Part shown: positions 16,104-28,964 of the stretch, piece after piece
Numbering within the stretch: the stretch's first letter is position 1
Layout of the letters: every line of letters starts with the position of its first letter
Assembly: GCF_022341425.1 (NCBI RefSeq)
Contig: NZ_JABFUC010000017.1
Coordinates: forward strand, 18,718 to 82,717
DNA from: Billgrantia campisalis
GTDB taxonomy: Bacteria > Pseudomonadota > Gammaproteobacteria > Pseudomonadales > Halomonadaceae
Length of the DNA stretch: 64,000 nt
Reading direction: 5' to 3'
Translations under genes and position numbers: made by a program
The notes under the pieces: generated by a model
The model's database searches: none
Told to the model about the DNA's origin: nothing
The model's input: the letters and a program-made list of their open reading frames with translations, nothing else

Positions 16104-16382
16104 ATGATCGAGTCCTTTGCCTGCAAGCGCACGCAGCAGCTTTTCGAGGGGAGGTGTCCCAGGGCGTTTCGGGCCTTTCGGCGCCAGGCCGAGCGCAAGC
16201 TGCAGCTGCTGGATTCGGCAACCACTCTGGATTTTCTGCGTTCGCCGCCTGGCAACCGCCTCGAGGCACTGCGTGGCAACAGGCAGGGGCAGTACAGCAT
16301 CCGCATCAACGACCAATGGCGCCTCTGCTTTCGCTTCGAGAGCGGTGCCGCCTTCGATGTTGAGATCGTGGATTATCATTGA
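16104..16382 (+). CDS. higB: HigB-type toxin (RelE superfamily)
   Basis: 92 residues of the RelE/HigB toxin family. Conserved parts are the N-terminal SFACKRTQQLFEG, the middle LRSPPGNRLEALRGNRQGQYSIRINDQWRLCFRF and the terminal VEIVDYH. Family members cleave mRNA on the ribosome and are neutralised by HigA. The ATG at 16104 follows a strong -10 box directly with no ribosome binding site, suggesting a leaderless message. higA follows after 22 nt. Confidence 0.92.
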   Translation: MIESFACKRTQQLFEGRCPRAFRAFRRQAERKLQLLDSATTLDFLRSPPGNRLEALRGNRQGQYSIRINDQWRLCFRFESGAAFDVEIVDYH

Positions 16383-16404
16383 TCCTGGCGTAGGGAGCCT
16401 TCAT

Positions 16405-16707
16405 ATGATCAAGAACGGTATGCGGCCAATCCACCCGGGTGAGGTGTTGCGGGAAGACTATCTCCAGCCGCTGGAGATGAGCGTCAACGCGCTGGCGCGG
16501 GAGCTGCGTGTGCCTGCGACGCGCCTGCACGAGATCGTCAAGGAGCGCCGTGGCGTCTCGGCGGATACGGCATTGAGGCTGGCGCGTTACTTTGGCGGTG
16601 ATGCCCAGTCGTGGCTGAACCTGCAAGCCACCTATGACCTCCGGAAGGTCGAGCTCGACCATGGCGAGCAGATCGCACGGGATGTGTCGCCGCGAGATGC
16701 CGCCTGA
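16405..16707 (+). CDS. higA: HigA antitoxin (XRE/VapI family)
   Basis: A 100-residue helix-turn-helix antitoxin. It has the family start MRPIHPGEVLREDYLQPLEMS and a helix-turn-helix at about residues 30-60 (VNALARELRVPATRLHEIVK), then the typical RGVSADTALRLARYFGGDAQSWLNLQ. A GGGAG site lies upstream of ATG 16405. It probably binds the palindrome between the -35 and -10 boxes of the operon. Unlike the antitoxin at 1932-2279, this one has its DNA-binding domain at the N-terminus. Confidence 0.93.
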   Translation: MIKNGMRPIHPGEVLREDYLQPLEMSVNALARELRVPATRLHEIVKERRGVSADTALRLARYFGGDAQSWLNLQATYDLRKVELDHGEQIARDVSPRDAA

Positions 16708-16719
16708 GGCGTCGGAGCC

Positions 16720-16728
16720 TCTGGTATA
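16720..16728 (+). promoter_or_regulatory. Extended -10 promoter element for dapB
   Basis: TGGTATACT (16720-16728) is an extended -10 box 42 nt upstream of the dapB ATG. No good -35 hexamer is seen, as is common with extended -10 promoters. Confidence 0.45.
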
Positions 16729-16770
16729 CTGCCCCTCGATCCCAAGCCTACTATTTTTGCAGGAGTCCGC

Positions 16771-17574
16771 ATGACCCGTATCGCCATCGTCGGTGTCGCC
16801 GGCCGCATGGGCCGCACCCTGGTCAACGCCGTGCAGCAGGATGCCGAGACCACCCTGGCCGGCGGCATCGTCGAGCCGGGCAGTTCGCTTGCCGGCGCCG
16901 ATATCGGCGAGCTGGCGGGTCTCGGTCGGCTGGGCGTGAGCGCCGTGGACTCGCTGGAGGCCATCGTCGACGACTTCGATGTGCTGATCGACTTCACCTC
17001 CCCCCAGGTGACGCTGGCCAACCTGGCCTTCTGTGCCAAGCACGGCAAGCGCATGGTGATCGGCACGACCGGGCTTTCCGACGAGGAGCTGGCGGTGCTC
17101 GACGGCTACCGCGACCGGCTGCCGATGGTCTTCGCCCCCAATATGAGCGTGGGGGTGAACCTGACGCTGAAGCTGCTGGAGACCGCGGCCAGGGCGCTGG
17201 GCGACGAGGGCTACGACATCGAGGTGATCGAGGCCCACCACCGCCACAAGGTGGACTCGCCCTCCGGCACCGCGCTGAAGATGGGCGAGGTGGTGGCCGA
17301 GAGCCTCGGCCGTACGCTCAAGGAGCACGGCGTGTTCGAGCGGGTCGGCCAGTGCGGGCCGCGCGATCCCAAGGAGATCGGCTTTGCCACCGTGCGCGCC
17401 GGCGACATCGTCGGCGAGCACACGGTGATGTTCGCCACCGAGGGTGAGCGCATCGAGATCACCCACAAGGCGAGCAGCCGCATGACCTTCGCCAAGGGCG
17501 CGGTGCGCGCGGCGCGCTGGGTGGCCGGCCAGAGCAACGGCCGCTATGCGATGCAGGATGTGTTGGGGCTGTGA
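16771..17574 (+). CDS. dapB: 4-hydroxy-tetrahydrodipicolinate reductase
   Basis: A 267-residue NAD(P)H-dependent enzyme of the diaminopimelate branch of lysine and cell-wall synthesis. It shows the Rossmann start TRIAIVGVAGRMGRTL, the FTSPQVTLANLAFC segment, and the active-site block EVIEAHHRHKVDSPSGTALKMGE. GCAGGAG precedes the ATG. As in Pseudomonas, it lies upstream of carAB. An intergenic repeat (17597-17706) begins 23 nt after its stop codon. Confidence 0.98.
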   Translation: MTRIAIVGVAGRMGRTLVNAVQQDAETTLAGGIVEPGSSLAGADIGELAGLGRLGVSAVDSLEAIVDDFDVLIDFTSPQVTLANLAFCAKHGKRMVIGTTGLSDEELAVLDGYRDRLPMVFAPNMSVGVNLTLKLLETAARALGDEGYDIEVIEAHHRHKVDSPSGTALKMGEVVAESLGRTLKEHGVFERVGQCGPRDPKEIGFATVRAGDIVGEHTVMFATEGERIEITHKASSRMTFAKGAVRAARWVAGQSNGRYAMQDVLGL

Positions 17575-17596
17575 GCTTGTGAGTCAGCTGCCGTCC

Positions 17597-17706
17597 GAGG
17601 GGCGTCGAGGGCAGGCCGAAGAGGAGGTCCTTCGCCATGGATGGCGAAGGTAGCGCCCAGGGATGGGTTCACAGCGCCTCCTCGCAGGCCTGTGCTCGAA
17701 TCAGCC
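17597..17706 (+). repeat. Structured intergenic repeat, family A copy 1 (twin ANGGAN hairpins)
   Basis: About 110 nt, in sense with dapB and starting 23 nt after its stop. Outer stem CAGGCC/GGCCTG (17612-17617, 17687-17692). Second stem GAGGAGG/CCTCCTC (17621-17627, 17677-17683). First inner hairpin CCTTCGCC-ATGGAT-GGCGAAGG (17629-17650). Second inner hairpin GCCC-AGGGAT-GGGT (17655-17668). Copies 2 and 3 (28762-28871; 39354-39462 minus) keep the loops and change the stems in a paired way. Confidence 0.85.
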
Positions 17707-17861
17707 CCGGTTCAGCGCCGGTTTGGTGGGTCCATGGCGTAAGGCAGTAGCCACACGAGGCTGTATCCTGTAACATCTCCAAAATTTTGGCCGGGCGCCT
17801 GAAATACAGCAGTTCCACTGCGCGCTTGTTGCGTGGCCAGCCCCCGAGCAGTACAGACAAC

Positions 17862-17907
17862 AAGCGGGATGAAACCGGTTTATCTATCGGCTTCGTCCCG
17901 CTTTTTT
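17862..17907 (+). terminator. Intrinsic terminator in the carA leader (possible attenuator)
   Basis: A long stem begins AAGCGGGATGAAACCGG at 17862 and returns as CGGCTTCGTCCCGCTT at 17888-17903, with one wobble and one mismatch. Six T residues (17902-17907) follow. It lies about 80 nt before the carA start. It either ends dapB transcripts or attenuates carAB. The remaining leader (17707-17861) holds a 12-bp palindrome CCAAAATTTTGG (17779-17790) that could be an operator; nothing else was recognised. Confidence 0.75.
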
Positions 17908-17986
17908 ACGAGTCGAATCTGTCGCAATGACGATAGCCGCCGAGCCTGCGCCCCTCAGGCTCGCATCAGCATGGGAGGACCTTGTC

Positions 17987-19159
17987 TTGAACAGCCCCGC
18001 ATTGAACAAACCCGCGATACTGGCCCTGGAAGACGGCAGTGTGTTTCATGGCACGGCGATCGGTGCCGATGGACAGACCAGCGGTGAGGTGGTGTTCAAT
18101 ACGGCGATGACCGGCTACCAGGAGATCCTGACCGACCCCTCCTACACCCGACAGATCGTCACTCTGACCTACCCGCATATCGGCAACACCGGCATCAACG
18201 CCGAGGACGTCGAGTCCGGCGCCATCGCCGCCGCCGGCCTGGTGATCCGCGACCTGCCGCTGGTCGCCAGCAACTTCCGTTCCGAGCAGTCGCTCTCCGA
18301 TTACCTGAAGAGCCAGAACGTGCTCGGCATCGCCGATATCGACACCCGCCGCCTGACCCGCATCCTGCGCGACAAGGGGGCTCAGAACGGGGCGATTCTG
18401 GCCGGCAGCGAGGCCGAGGGCGACGACGCCGTCGAGCGCGCCCTGGCCGCGGCCCGCGCCTTCCCCGGGCTCAAGGGCATGGACCTGGCCAAGGTGGTCT
18501 CCTGCCAGACCCCCTACGAGTGGACGGAAGGCGAGTGGACCCTGGGCGAGGGCTACGCCGATACCGCCGGCCCGGATGGAAAGGCCGAGCGTCCCTACCA
18601 CGTGGTCGCCTACGACTTCGGCGTCAAGCGCAACATCCTGCGCATGCTCGCCGCCCGCGGCTGCCGCCTGACCGTGGTGCCGGCCCAGACCCCGGCCAGC
18701 GAGGTGCTGGCGATGAACCCGGATGGCGTCTTCCTGGCCAACGGCCCCGGCGACCCCGAGCCCTGCGACTACGCCATCCAGGCGATCCGCGAGATCCTCG
18801 AGACTGAGCTTCCGCTGTTCGGCATCTGCCTGGGTCACCAGCTGCTGGCGCTGGCCAGTGGCGCCAAGACGGTGAAGATGGGCCACGGCCACCACGGCGC
18901 CAACCACCCGGTGCAGGACCTCGACAGCGGCCAGGTGATGATCACCAGCCAGAACCACGGCTTCGCCGCCGACGAGGCGAGCCTGCCGGACACCCTGCGG
19001 GCCACGCACCGCTCGCTGTTCGACGGCACCCTGCAGGGGATCGAGCGCACCGACCGCCCGGCCTTCAGCTTCCAGGGGCACCCGGAAGCCAGTCCCGGCC
19101 CCAAGGACGTCTCGCCGCTGTTCGATCGTTTCGTCGCCATGATGAAGGCGCGCCGCTGA
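17987..19159 (+). CDS. carA: Carbamoyl phosphate synthase small subunit
   Basis: A 390-residue glutamine amidotransferase subunit that supplies ammonia to CarB for carbamoyl phosphate (arginine and pyrimidine synthesis). The N-terminal domain starts NKPAILALEDGSVFHGTAIG. The class I amidotransferase domain has ANGPGDPEPC, the nucleophile block FGICLGHQLLALA and the FQGHPEASPGP histidine/glutamate motif. I place the start at TTG 17987, because GGGAGG lies 8 nt upstream and the family begins here; ATG at 17927 would add 20 atypical residues without a binding site. Confidence 0.95.
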   Translation: MNSPALNKPAILALEDGSVFHGTAIGADGQTSGEVVFNTAMTGYQEILTDPSYTRQIVTLTYPHIGNTGINAEDVESGAIAAAGLVIRDLPLVASNFRSEQSLSDYLKSQNVLGIADIDTRRLTRILRDKGAQNGAILAGSEAEGDDAVERALAAARAFPGLKGMDLAKVVSCQTPYEWTEGEWTLGEGYADTAGPDGKAERPYHVVAYDFGVKRNILRMLAARGCRLTVVPAQTPASEVLAMNPDGVFLANGPGDPEPCDYAIQAIREILETELPLFGICLGHQLLALASGAKTVKMGHGHHGANHPVQDLDSGQVMITSQNHGFAADEASLPDTLRATHRSLFDGTLQGIERTDRPAFSFQGHPEASPGPKDVSPLFDRFVAMMKARR

Positions 19160-19213
19160 GCGCGACCCGACCGACATCAGCCTGTTTTTCACCGATTAGC
19201 CGCGGGAATCATC

Positions 19214-22440
<3,227 letters not shown>

Positions 22441-22444
<4 letters not shown>

Positions 22445-22917
22445 ACAAGGTCCCGATGACGGTCGCCGGTGAGGCGCGCCTGCGCAAGGAGCTTGAGCAC
22501 CTCAAGAGCGAGGCGCGTCCCAAGGTGATCGCCGCCATCGCCGAGGCCCGCGAGCACGGCGATCTCAAGGAGAACGCCGAGTACCATGCCGCCCGCGAGC
22601 AGCAGGGTTTCATCGAGGGGCGCATCCAGGAGATCGAGAGCAAGCTCTCCAGTGCCCAGGTGATCGACGTCACCAAGCTGCCGCAGACCGGCAAGGTGAT
22701 CTTCGGCGTCACCGTGGGGCTGATCAACCTGGGTAACGACGAAGAGGTCACCTACCGCATCGTTGGCGAGGACGAGGCCGAGATCAAGGCCGGCAAGATT
22801 TCGGTGACCTCGCCCATCGCCCGCGCCCTGATCGGCAAGGAGGAGGGGGACGTGGTGGTGGTCAGGACCCCCGGCGGCGAGGTCGAGTACGAGATCTCAA
22901 GCGTCGAGCACCTGTAG
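22441..22917 (+). CDS. greA: Transcript cleavage factor GreA
   Basis: A 158-residue factor that rescues backtracked RNA polymerase. The N-terminal coiled coil carries the acidic tip (AREHGDLKENAEYHAAREQQ), and the C-terminal FKBP-like domain has the usual SPIARALIGKEEGD. Length is standard. The ATG overlaps the carB stop (ATGA), so translation is coupled. A terminator hairpin follows. Confidence 0.98.
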
Positions 22918-22940
22918 CCCTTCGGGCAGCGACAAGGAAG

Positions 22941-22971
22941 CCCCGTCAGGCATGGGCCTGGCGGGGTTCTT
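22941..22971 (+). terminator. Terminator after greA
   Basis: CCCCGTCAGGC (22941-22951) pairs with GCCTGGCGGGG (22956-22966), 11 bp with one wobble, followed by TTCTT. It separates the carAB-greA operon from the convergent yhbY. Confidence 0.7.
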
Positions 22972-23030
22972 GGTATCTTGCCCGGTAGCGTAGGGGGAGG
23001 CCGAGAGCTTGCTTCTCGCTCCTTGCGCGG

Positions 23031-23357
23031 TCAGTGCCGCCCGTGATGCCCCTCGAAGCGCTTGAGGTTGGAGAGCTTGGGGTTGGCCTGGGGGTTGGCG
23101 CGGTAGAGCAGCGCCATCTTGCCGATGGTCTGCACCCGCTCGGCGCCGCTGGCGGTGAGCAGCTCCTCGAGCATGGCGGCGCGGTCGTCGCGCTCCGGCA
23201 AGGCCAGCTTGACCTTGATCAGCTCGTGGTCGGCGAGCGCGCGGTCGAGTTCGGCCAAAAGCCCCTCGGACAGCCCGTTTTCCGATACGATCACCACCGG
23301 GTTGAGATGGTGGCCGATGCTGCGAAATGCTTTCTTTTGTGCCTGTGACAAGCTCAT
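23031..23357 (-). CDS. yhbY: Ribosome assembly RNA-binding protein YhbY (CRM domain)
   Basis: A 108-residue CRM-domain protein associated with pre-50S ribosomes. It shows LSQAQKKAFRSIGHHLNPVV, the GxxG-type loop in SENGLSEG, and the C-terminal QTIGKMALLYR. It diverges from rlmE, another 50S assembly gene, as in E. coli and Pseudomonas, where this pair lies next to ftsH. Confidence 0.95.
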   Translation of the reverse strand: MSLSQAQKKAFRSIGHHLNPVVIVSENGLSEGLLAELDRALADHELIKVKLALPERDDRAAMLEELLTASGAERVQTIGKMALLYRANPQANPKLSNLKRFEGHHGRH

Positions 23358-23525
23358 GGTATCTTGCGTCTTCCGGTTGCGCGTAACCTGTCATGGTACG
23401 GTGAAACGCCTACCGGTGAAAGCATGGCAAGGCCTGTTTGCCAGGCTACCCGCCCAGTTTCAGCGCTTACCGCTTCAGGCGCTTTGGCCTGCTCGCCGTT
23501 TTAGACCGATTTTCAAGGTGATGCC

Positions 23526-24212
23526 GTGGTTCGCTCCACTTCCTCCTCGGGTGACAACACCGATGCCGCGCGTCGGCCGCGTGCCGGCAAGCATGCCGCC
23601 AGCAAGACCAGCAAGGGGTGGCTGAAGGAGCACTTCGACGACCGCTTCGTCCAGCAGCGCTGGCAGGACGGCTATCGCAGCCGGGCCAGCTACAAGCTGC
23701 TGGCGCTGGACGAGAAGGACCGGCTGTTCACGCCGGGCATGGCGGTGATCGACCTGGGTGCGGCCCCGGGGGGCTGGAGCCAGGTGGCGGCCGAGAAGGT
23801 GGGCCCGGAGGGAGTGGTGATCGCCTCCGATATCCTGGAGATGGATGGCCTGGCCGGGGTCGAGTTCATCCAGGGCGACTTCACCGAGGAGGCCGTGCTC
23901 GAGGCGATCCTCGCCGCGCTGGGCGGTCGGCCGGTGGATCTGGTGATGTCCGATATGGCCCCCAACATGAGCGGCATGGCCGCCATCGACCAGCCCCAGG
24001 CGATGTATCTCGTCGAGCTGGCGCTGGACCTGGCGCAGCAGACCCTGAGGCCGGGCGGCCGCTTTTTGGCCAAGGTCTTCCAGGGCGAAGGATTCGACGA
24101 CTACCTCAAGGCGCTGCGCGGCAGCTTCGGCAAGGTGGTCACCCGCAAGCCGGACGCCTCCCGGGCGCGTTCCCGAGAGGTGTACCTGCTGGCGGAGGGA
24201 TTTCGCGGCTGA
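23526..24212 (+). CDS. rlmE: 23S rRNA (uridine-2'-O) methyltransferase RlmE
   Basis: A 228-residue SAM-dependent enzyme (FtsJ/RrmJ) that methylates U2552 of 23S rRNA in the 50S subunit. The SAM-binding motif is VIDLGAAPGGWSQVA. The K-D-K-E tetrad can be placed on YRSRASYKLL, MSDMAPNMSG, AKVFQGEGF and REVYLLAEGF. The start is GTG at 23526 with AAGGTG upstream. The N-terminal ~25 residues are basic and longer than in E. coli. It sits between yhbY (divergent) and ftsH. Confidence 0.96.
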   Translation: MVRSTSSSGDNTDAARRPRAGKHAASKTSKGWLKEHFDDRFVQQRWQDGYRSRASYKLLALDEKDRLFTPGMAVIDLGAAPGGWSQVAAEKVGPEGVVIASDILEMDGLAGVEFIQGDFTEEAVLEAILAALGGRPVDLVMSDMAPNMSGMAAIDQPQAMYLVELALDLAQQTLRPGGRFLAKVFQGEGFDDYLKALRGSFGKVVTRKPDASRARSREVYLLAEGFRG

Positions 24213-24424
24213 GCATTGGCTCGGCGGCAGAAGACGGTGGTCGGCGACACGCCGGTTGCCGATAGATAAAGACTAATGGCGCGATGGCCGGACATGGCCG
24301 TCCAACTGTGTCACAGTTAGGTGCGGCGCGGCTTCGCGGCGTCGGGTGGAACATGCCTTGCCCACGCGTGGTCTCAATGCCAGGCGTTTCGGCCGGGAAA
24401 GATGCTTGCAATGAGGGTAGTCCC

Positions 24425-26419
<1,995 letters not shown>

Positions 26420-26439
26420 TCTCGCTCGCCGCCCCAGGC

Positions 26440-26463
26440 AGGCGCCCCACGGGGCGCCTTTGC
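26440..26463 (+). terminator. Terminator after ftsH
   Basis: AGGCGCCCC (26440-26448) and GGGGCGCCT (26451-26459) form a stem followed by TTT. It lies between ftsH and folP. Confidence 0.65.
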
Positions 26464-26517
26464 CGTGCGGGGTGGCCGTTTCTACGCCTCTGCGACCCGT
26501 CACAGGACCGACAGTAC

Positions 26518-27375
26518 ATGATGGACAGCGCTTCCCCGACCTGGCTGCCGTGTGGACGGCACCGCCTCGACCTCTCCTTTCCCCGGGTCATGGGGATTCT
26601 CAATGTCACTCCCGACTCCTTCTCCGACGGTGGCCACCATCTGGCCCTGGACGACGCCCTGCGCCACGCCGAGCGCATGCTGGCCGAGGGGGCGGCGATC
26701 ATCGACGTGGGCGGCGAGTCCACCCGCCCCGGGGCGCTGCCGGTCACGCCGCAGCAGGAGCTCGACCGGGTGGCGCCGGTGGTGGAGGCCCTGGTGCGTG
26801 AGCTCGATGCGCTGGTGTCGGTGGATACCAGCAGCCCCGAGGTGATGCGCGAGGCCGCCGCACTGGGCGCCGGGATGCTCAACGACGTACGGGCCCTGGA
26901 GCGCGAGGGGGCGCTCTCGGCGGCGATCGGCAGCGGCCTGCCGGTGTGTCTGATGCACCGCCAGGGGGAGCCTCGCGACATGCAGCAGGCGCCCCGCTAT
27001 GATGAGCCGGTGGAGGAGGTGGTGGCCGACTACCTCGGCGCCCGGGTGGCGGCCTGCGAGGCGGCCGGGCTGCGCCGTGAGCGCCTGCTGCTCGACCCGG
27101 GCTTCGGCTTCGGCAAGACGGTGGAGCACAACCTGCGCCTGCTCAACCGCATGGATCGGCTGTCCCGGCTGGAGCTGCCGCTGCTGGTGGGCATGTCGCG
27201 CAAGAGTATGATCGGCAAGGTGCTGGGCCGGCCGGTGGAGGAGCGCCTGTCGGGCGGGCTGGCGCTGGCCGCGCTGGCCGTCGATCGTGGCGCCCGCATC
27301 CTGCGAGTCCATGACGTCGGCCCGACCCTGGACGCGGTGAACATGACCTGGGCCGTACTCAAGGAAGGCTGCTAA
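26518..27375 (+). CDS. folP: Dihydropteroate synthase
   Basis: A 285-residue folate-pathway enzyme that joins p-aminobenzoate to dihydropterin pyrophosphate; it is the sulfonamide target. Signatures are MGILNVTPDSFSDGG, DVGGESTRPGA, the NDV segment, and LLLDPGFGFGKT. The start is ATG 26518 or the next codon, also ATG; the upstream binding site is weak (AGGACC). glmM follows after 2 nt, so ftsH-folP-glmM keep the usual gammaproteobacterial order. Confidence 0.97.
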   Translation: MMDSASPTWLPCGRHRLDLSFPRVMGILNVTPDSFSDGGHHLALDDALRHAERMLAEGAAIIDVGGESTRPGALPVTPQQELDRVAPVVEALVRELDALVSVDTSSPEVMREAAALGAGMLNDVRALEREGALSAAIGSGLPVCLMHRQGEPRDMQQAPRYDEPVEEVVADYLGARVAACEAAGLRRERLLLDPGFGFGKTVEHNLRLLNRMDRLSRLELPLLVGMSRKSMIGKVLGRPVEERLSGGLALAALAVDRGARILRVHDVGPTLDAVNMTWAVLKEGC

Positions 27376-27377
27376 AC

Positions 27378-28730
27378 ATGACCAGACGCTACTTCGGCAC
27401 CGACGGAATTCGCGGCACTGTGGGCGAGTATCCGATTACCGCGGACTTCATGCTCAAGCTGGGCTGGGCCATGGGCCGGGTGCTGGTGCGGGAGGGCGGC
27501 CGTGCTCGGGTGCTGATCGGCAAGGACACCCGCATCTCCGGCTACATGTTCGAGTCGGCGCTGGAGGCCGGGCTCTCTGCTGCCGGCGTCGACGTGGCGC
27601 TGCTGGGTCCCATGCCCACGCCGGCCATCGCCTATCTGACACGCACTTTCCGCGCCGATGCGGGGATCGTCATTTCGGCCTCCCACAACCCCTTTGCCGA
27701 CAACGGCATCAAGTTCTTCTCCGCCGCCGGCACCAAGCTGGACGACGGCATCGAGGCGCGCATCGAGGCGATGCTCGACGAGCCGCTGACCACGGTGGCG
27801 GCGGATCGCCTCGGCAAGGCGACGCGCATCGACGATGCCCCGGGGCGCTACATCGAGTTCTGCAAGTCCACCATCCCCAACCGGGTCAGCCTGCACGGCC
27901 TGAAGATGGTGCTGGACTGCGCCCACGGGGCGACCTACCACATCGCGCCGAGCGTGTTTCGCGAGCTGGGCGCCGAGGTGAGCCTGGTGGGGGCGAGCCC
28001 CGACGGCCTCAACATCAATCGCGAGGTGGGGTCCACCCACCCGGCGAGCCTGCGCGCCGCGGTGATCCAGCAGGGCGCCGACCTGGGCATCGCCTTCGAC
28101 GGCGACGGCGACCGGGTGTTGATGGTGGATGCCGACGGCCGCGAGATCGACGGCGACGACATCCTCTATCTGATCGCCCGCGACCGCCACGCCCGCGGCA
28201 AGCTCGACGGCGGGGTGGTCGGCACCTTGATGAGCAACTTCGGGCTGGCCATGGCGCTGGAGGGCATGGGCGTGCCTTTCGAGCGGGCCAAGGTGGGCGA
28301 TCGCTACGTGGTCGAGCGGCTGGCGGCCAACGGCTGGCAGCTGGGTGGGGAATCCTCGGGGCATATCGTCTGCGGGGACGTCCAGACCACCGGCGACGGC
28401 ATCGTCTCGGCGCTGCAGGTGCTGGCGATCATGGTCAGCGAGGGCAGGTCGCTCAGCCGCCTGCTGGACGGGTTCGAGAAGGTGCCCCAGGCGCTGGTCA
28501 ATGTGCGCCTGACGCCGGGCAGCGATGCGAAGCTGCTGATGGAGCATTCGGCGGTCCAGGATGCGGTCGCCGCCGTGGAAGCCGAGCTGGGCGACCAGGG
28601 GCGGGTGCTGCTGCGGCCCTCGGGCACCGAGCCCTTGATCCGGGTGATGGTCGAGGGGCGCGCCCACCTCGACGTCGAGGGGCTCGCCCAGCGCCTGGCC
28701 GGCGAGGTGGAGAGTCTGCTTGCCTCCTGA
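27378..28730 (+). CDS. glmM: Phosphoglucosamine mutase
   Basis: A 450-residue enzyme that converts glucosamine-6-phosphate to glucosamine-1-phosphate for peptidoglycan and LPS precursors. It shows RYFGTDGIRGTVGE, the phosphoserine loop ISASHNPFADNGIK (catalytic Ser about 102), the metal loop FDGDGDRVLMVD, and the phosphate-binding RPSGTEPLIRVMVE. It starts 2 nt after folP. Family A repeat copy 2 begins about 31 nt after its stop. Confidence 0.98.
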   Translation: MTRRYFGTDGIRGTVGEYPITADFMLKLGWAMGRVLVREGGRARVLIGKDTRISGYMFESALEAGLSAAGVDVALLGPMPTPAIAYLTRTFRADAGIVISASHNPFADNGIKFFSAAGTKLDDGIEARIEAMLDEPLTTVAADRLGKATRIDDAPGRYIEFCKSTIPNRVSLHGLKMVLDCAHGATYHIAPSVFRELGAEVSLVGASPDGLNINREVGSTHPASLRAAVIQQGADLGIAFDGDGDRVLMVDADGREIDGDDILYLIARDRHARGKLDGGVVGTLMSNFGLAMALEGMGVPFERAKVGDRYVVERLAANGWQLGGESSGHIVCGDVQTTGDGIVSALQVLAIMVSEGRSLSRLLDGFEKVPQALVNVRLTPGSDAKLLMEHSAVQDAVAAVEAELGDQGRVLLRPSGTEPLIRVMVEGRAHLDVEGLAQRLAGEVESLLAS

Positions 28731-28761
28731 TTCCCGCCGAAGGTGAGAGTTGGCCCATAGC

Positions 28762-28871
28762 GAGGGACGCCGGGGACAAGCCGAAGAGGAGGTCCTACGC
28801 CAGGGACGGCGTCGGGAGCGTACAGGGAGGTATTCACAGCGCCTCCTCGCAGGCTTGTCGACGGCTCAGCC
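28762..28871 (+). repeat. Structured intergenic repeat, family A copy 2 (twin ANGGAN hairpins)
   Basis: About 110 nt, in sense with glmM. Outer stem GACAAGCC/GGCTTGTC (28775-28782, 28852-28859). The second stem is GAGGAGG/CCTCCTC. First inner hairpin ACGCC-AGGGAC-GGCGT (28797-28812). Second inner hairpin GTAC-AGGGAG-GTAT (28820-28833). Stem sequences differ from copies 1 and 3 by compensating changes while the ANGGAN loops are kept. Confidence 0.85.
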
Positions 28872-28964
28872 CCGAGCGATGCCGCTGTCGCCCTCGAGAA
28901 GAGCCGGTTGTCTTGACAAGGCCGCTCCTATACCATTTCGCTCCACCTTGAAAGAGGAGTGCCC

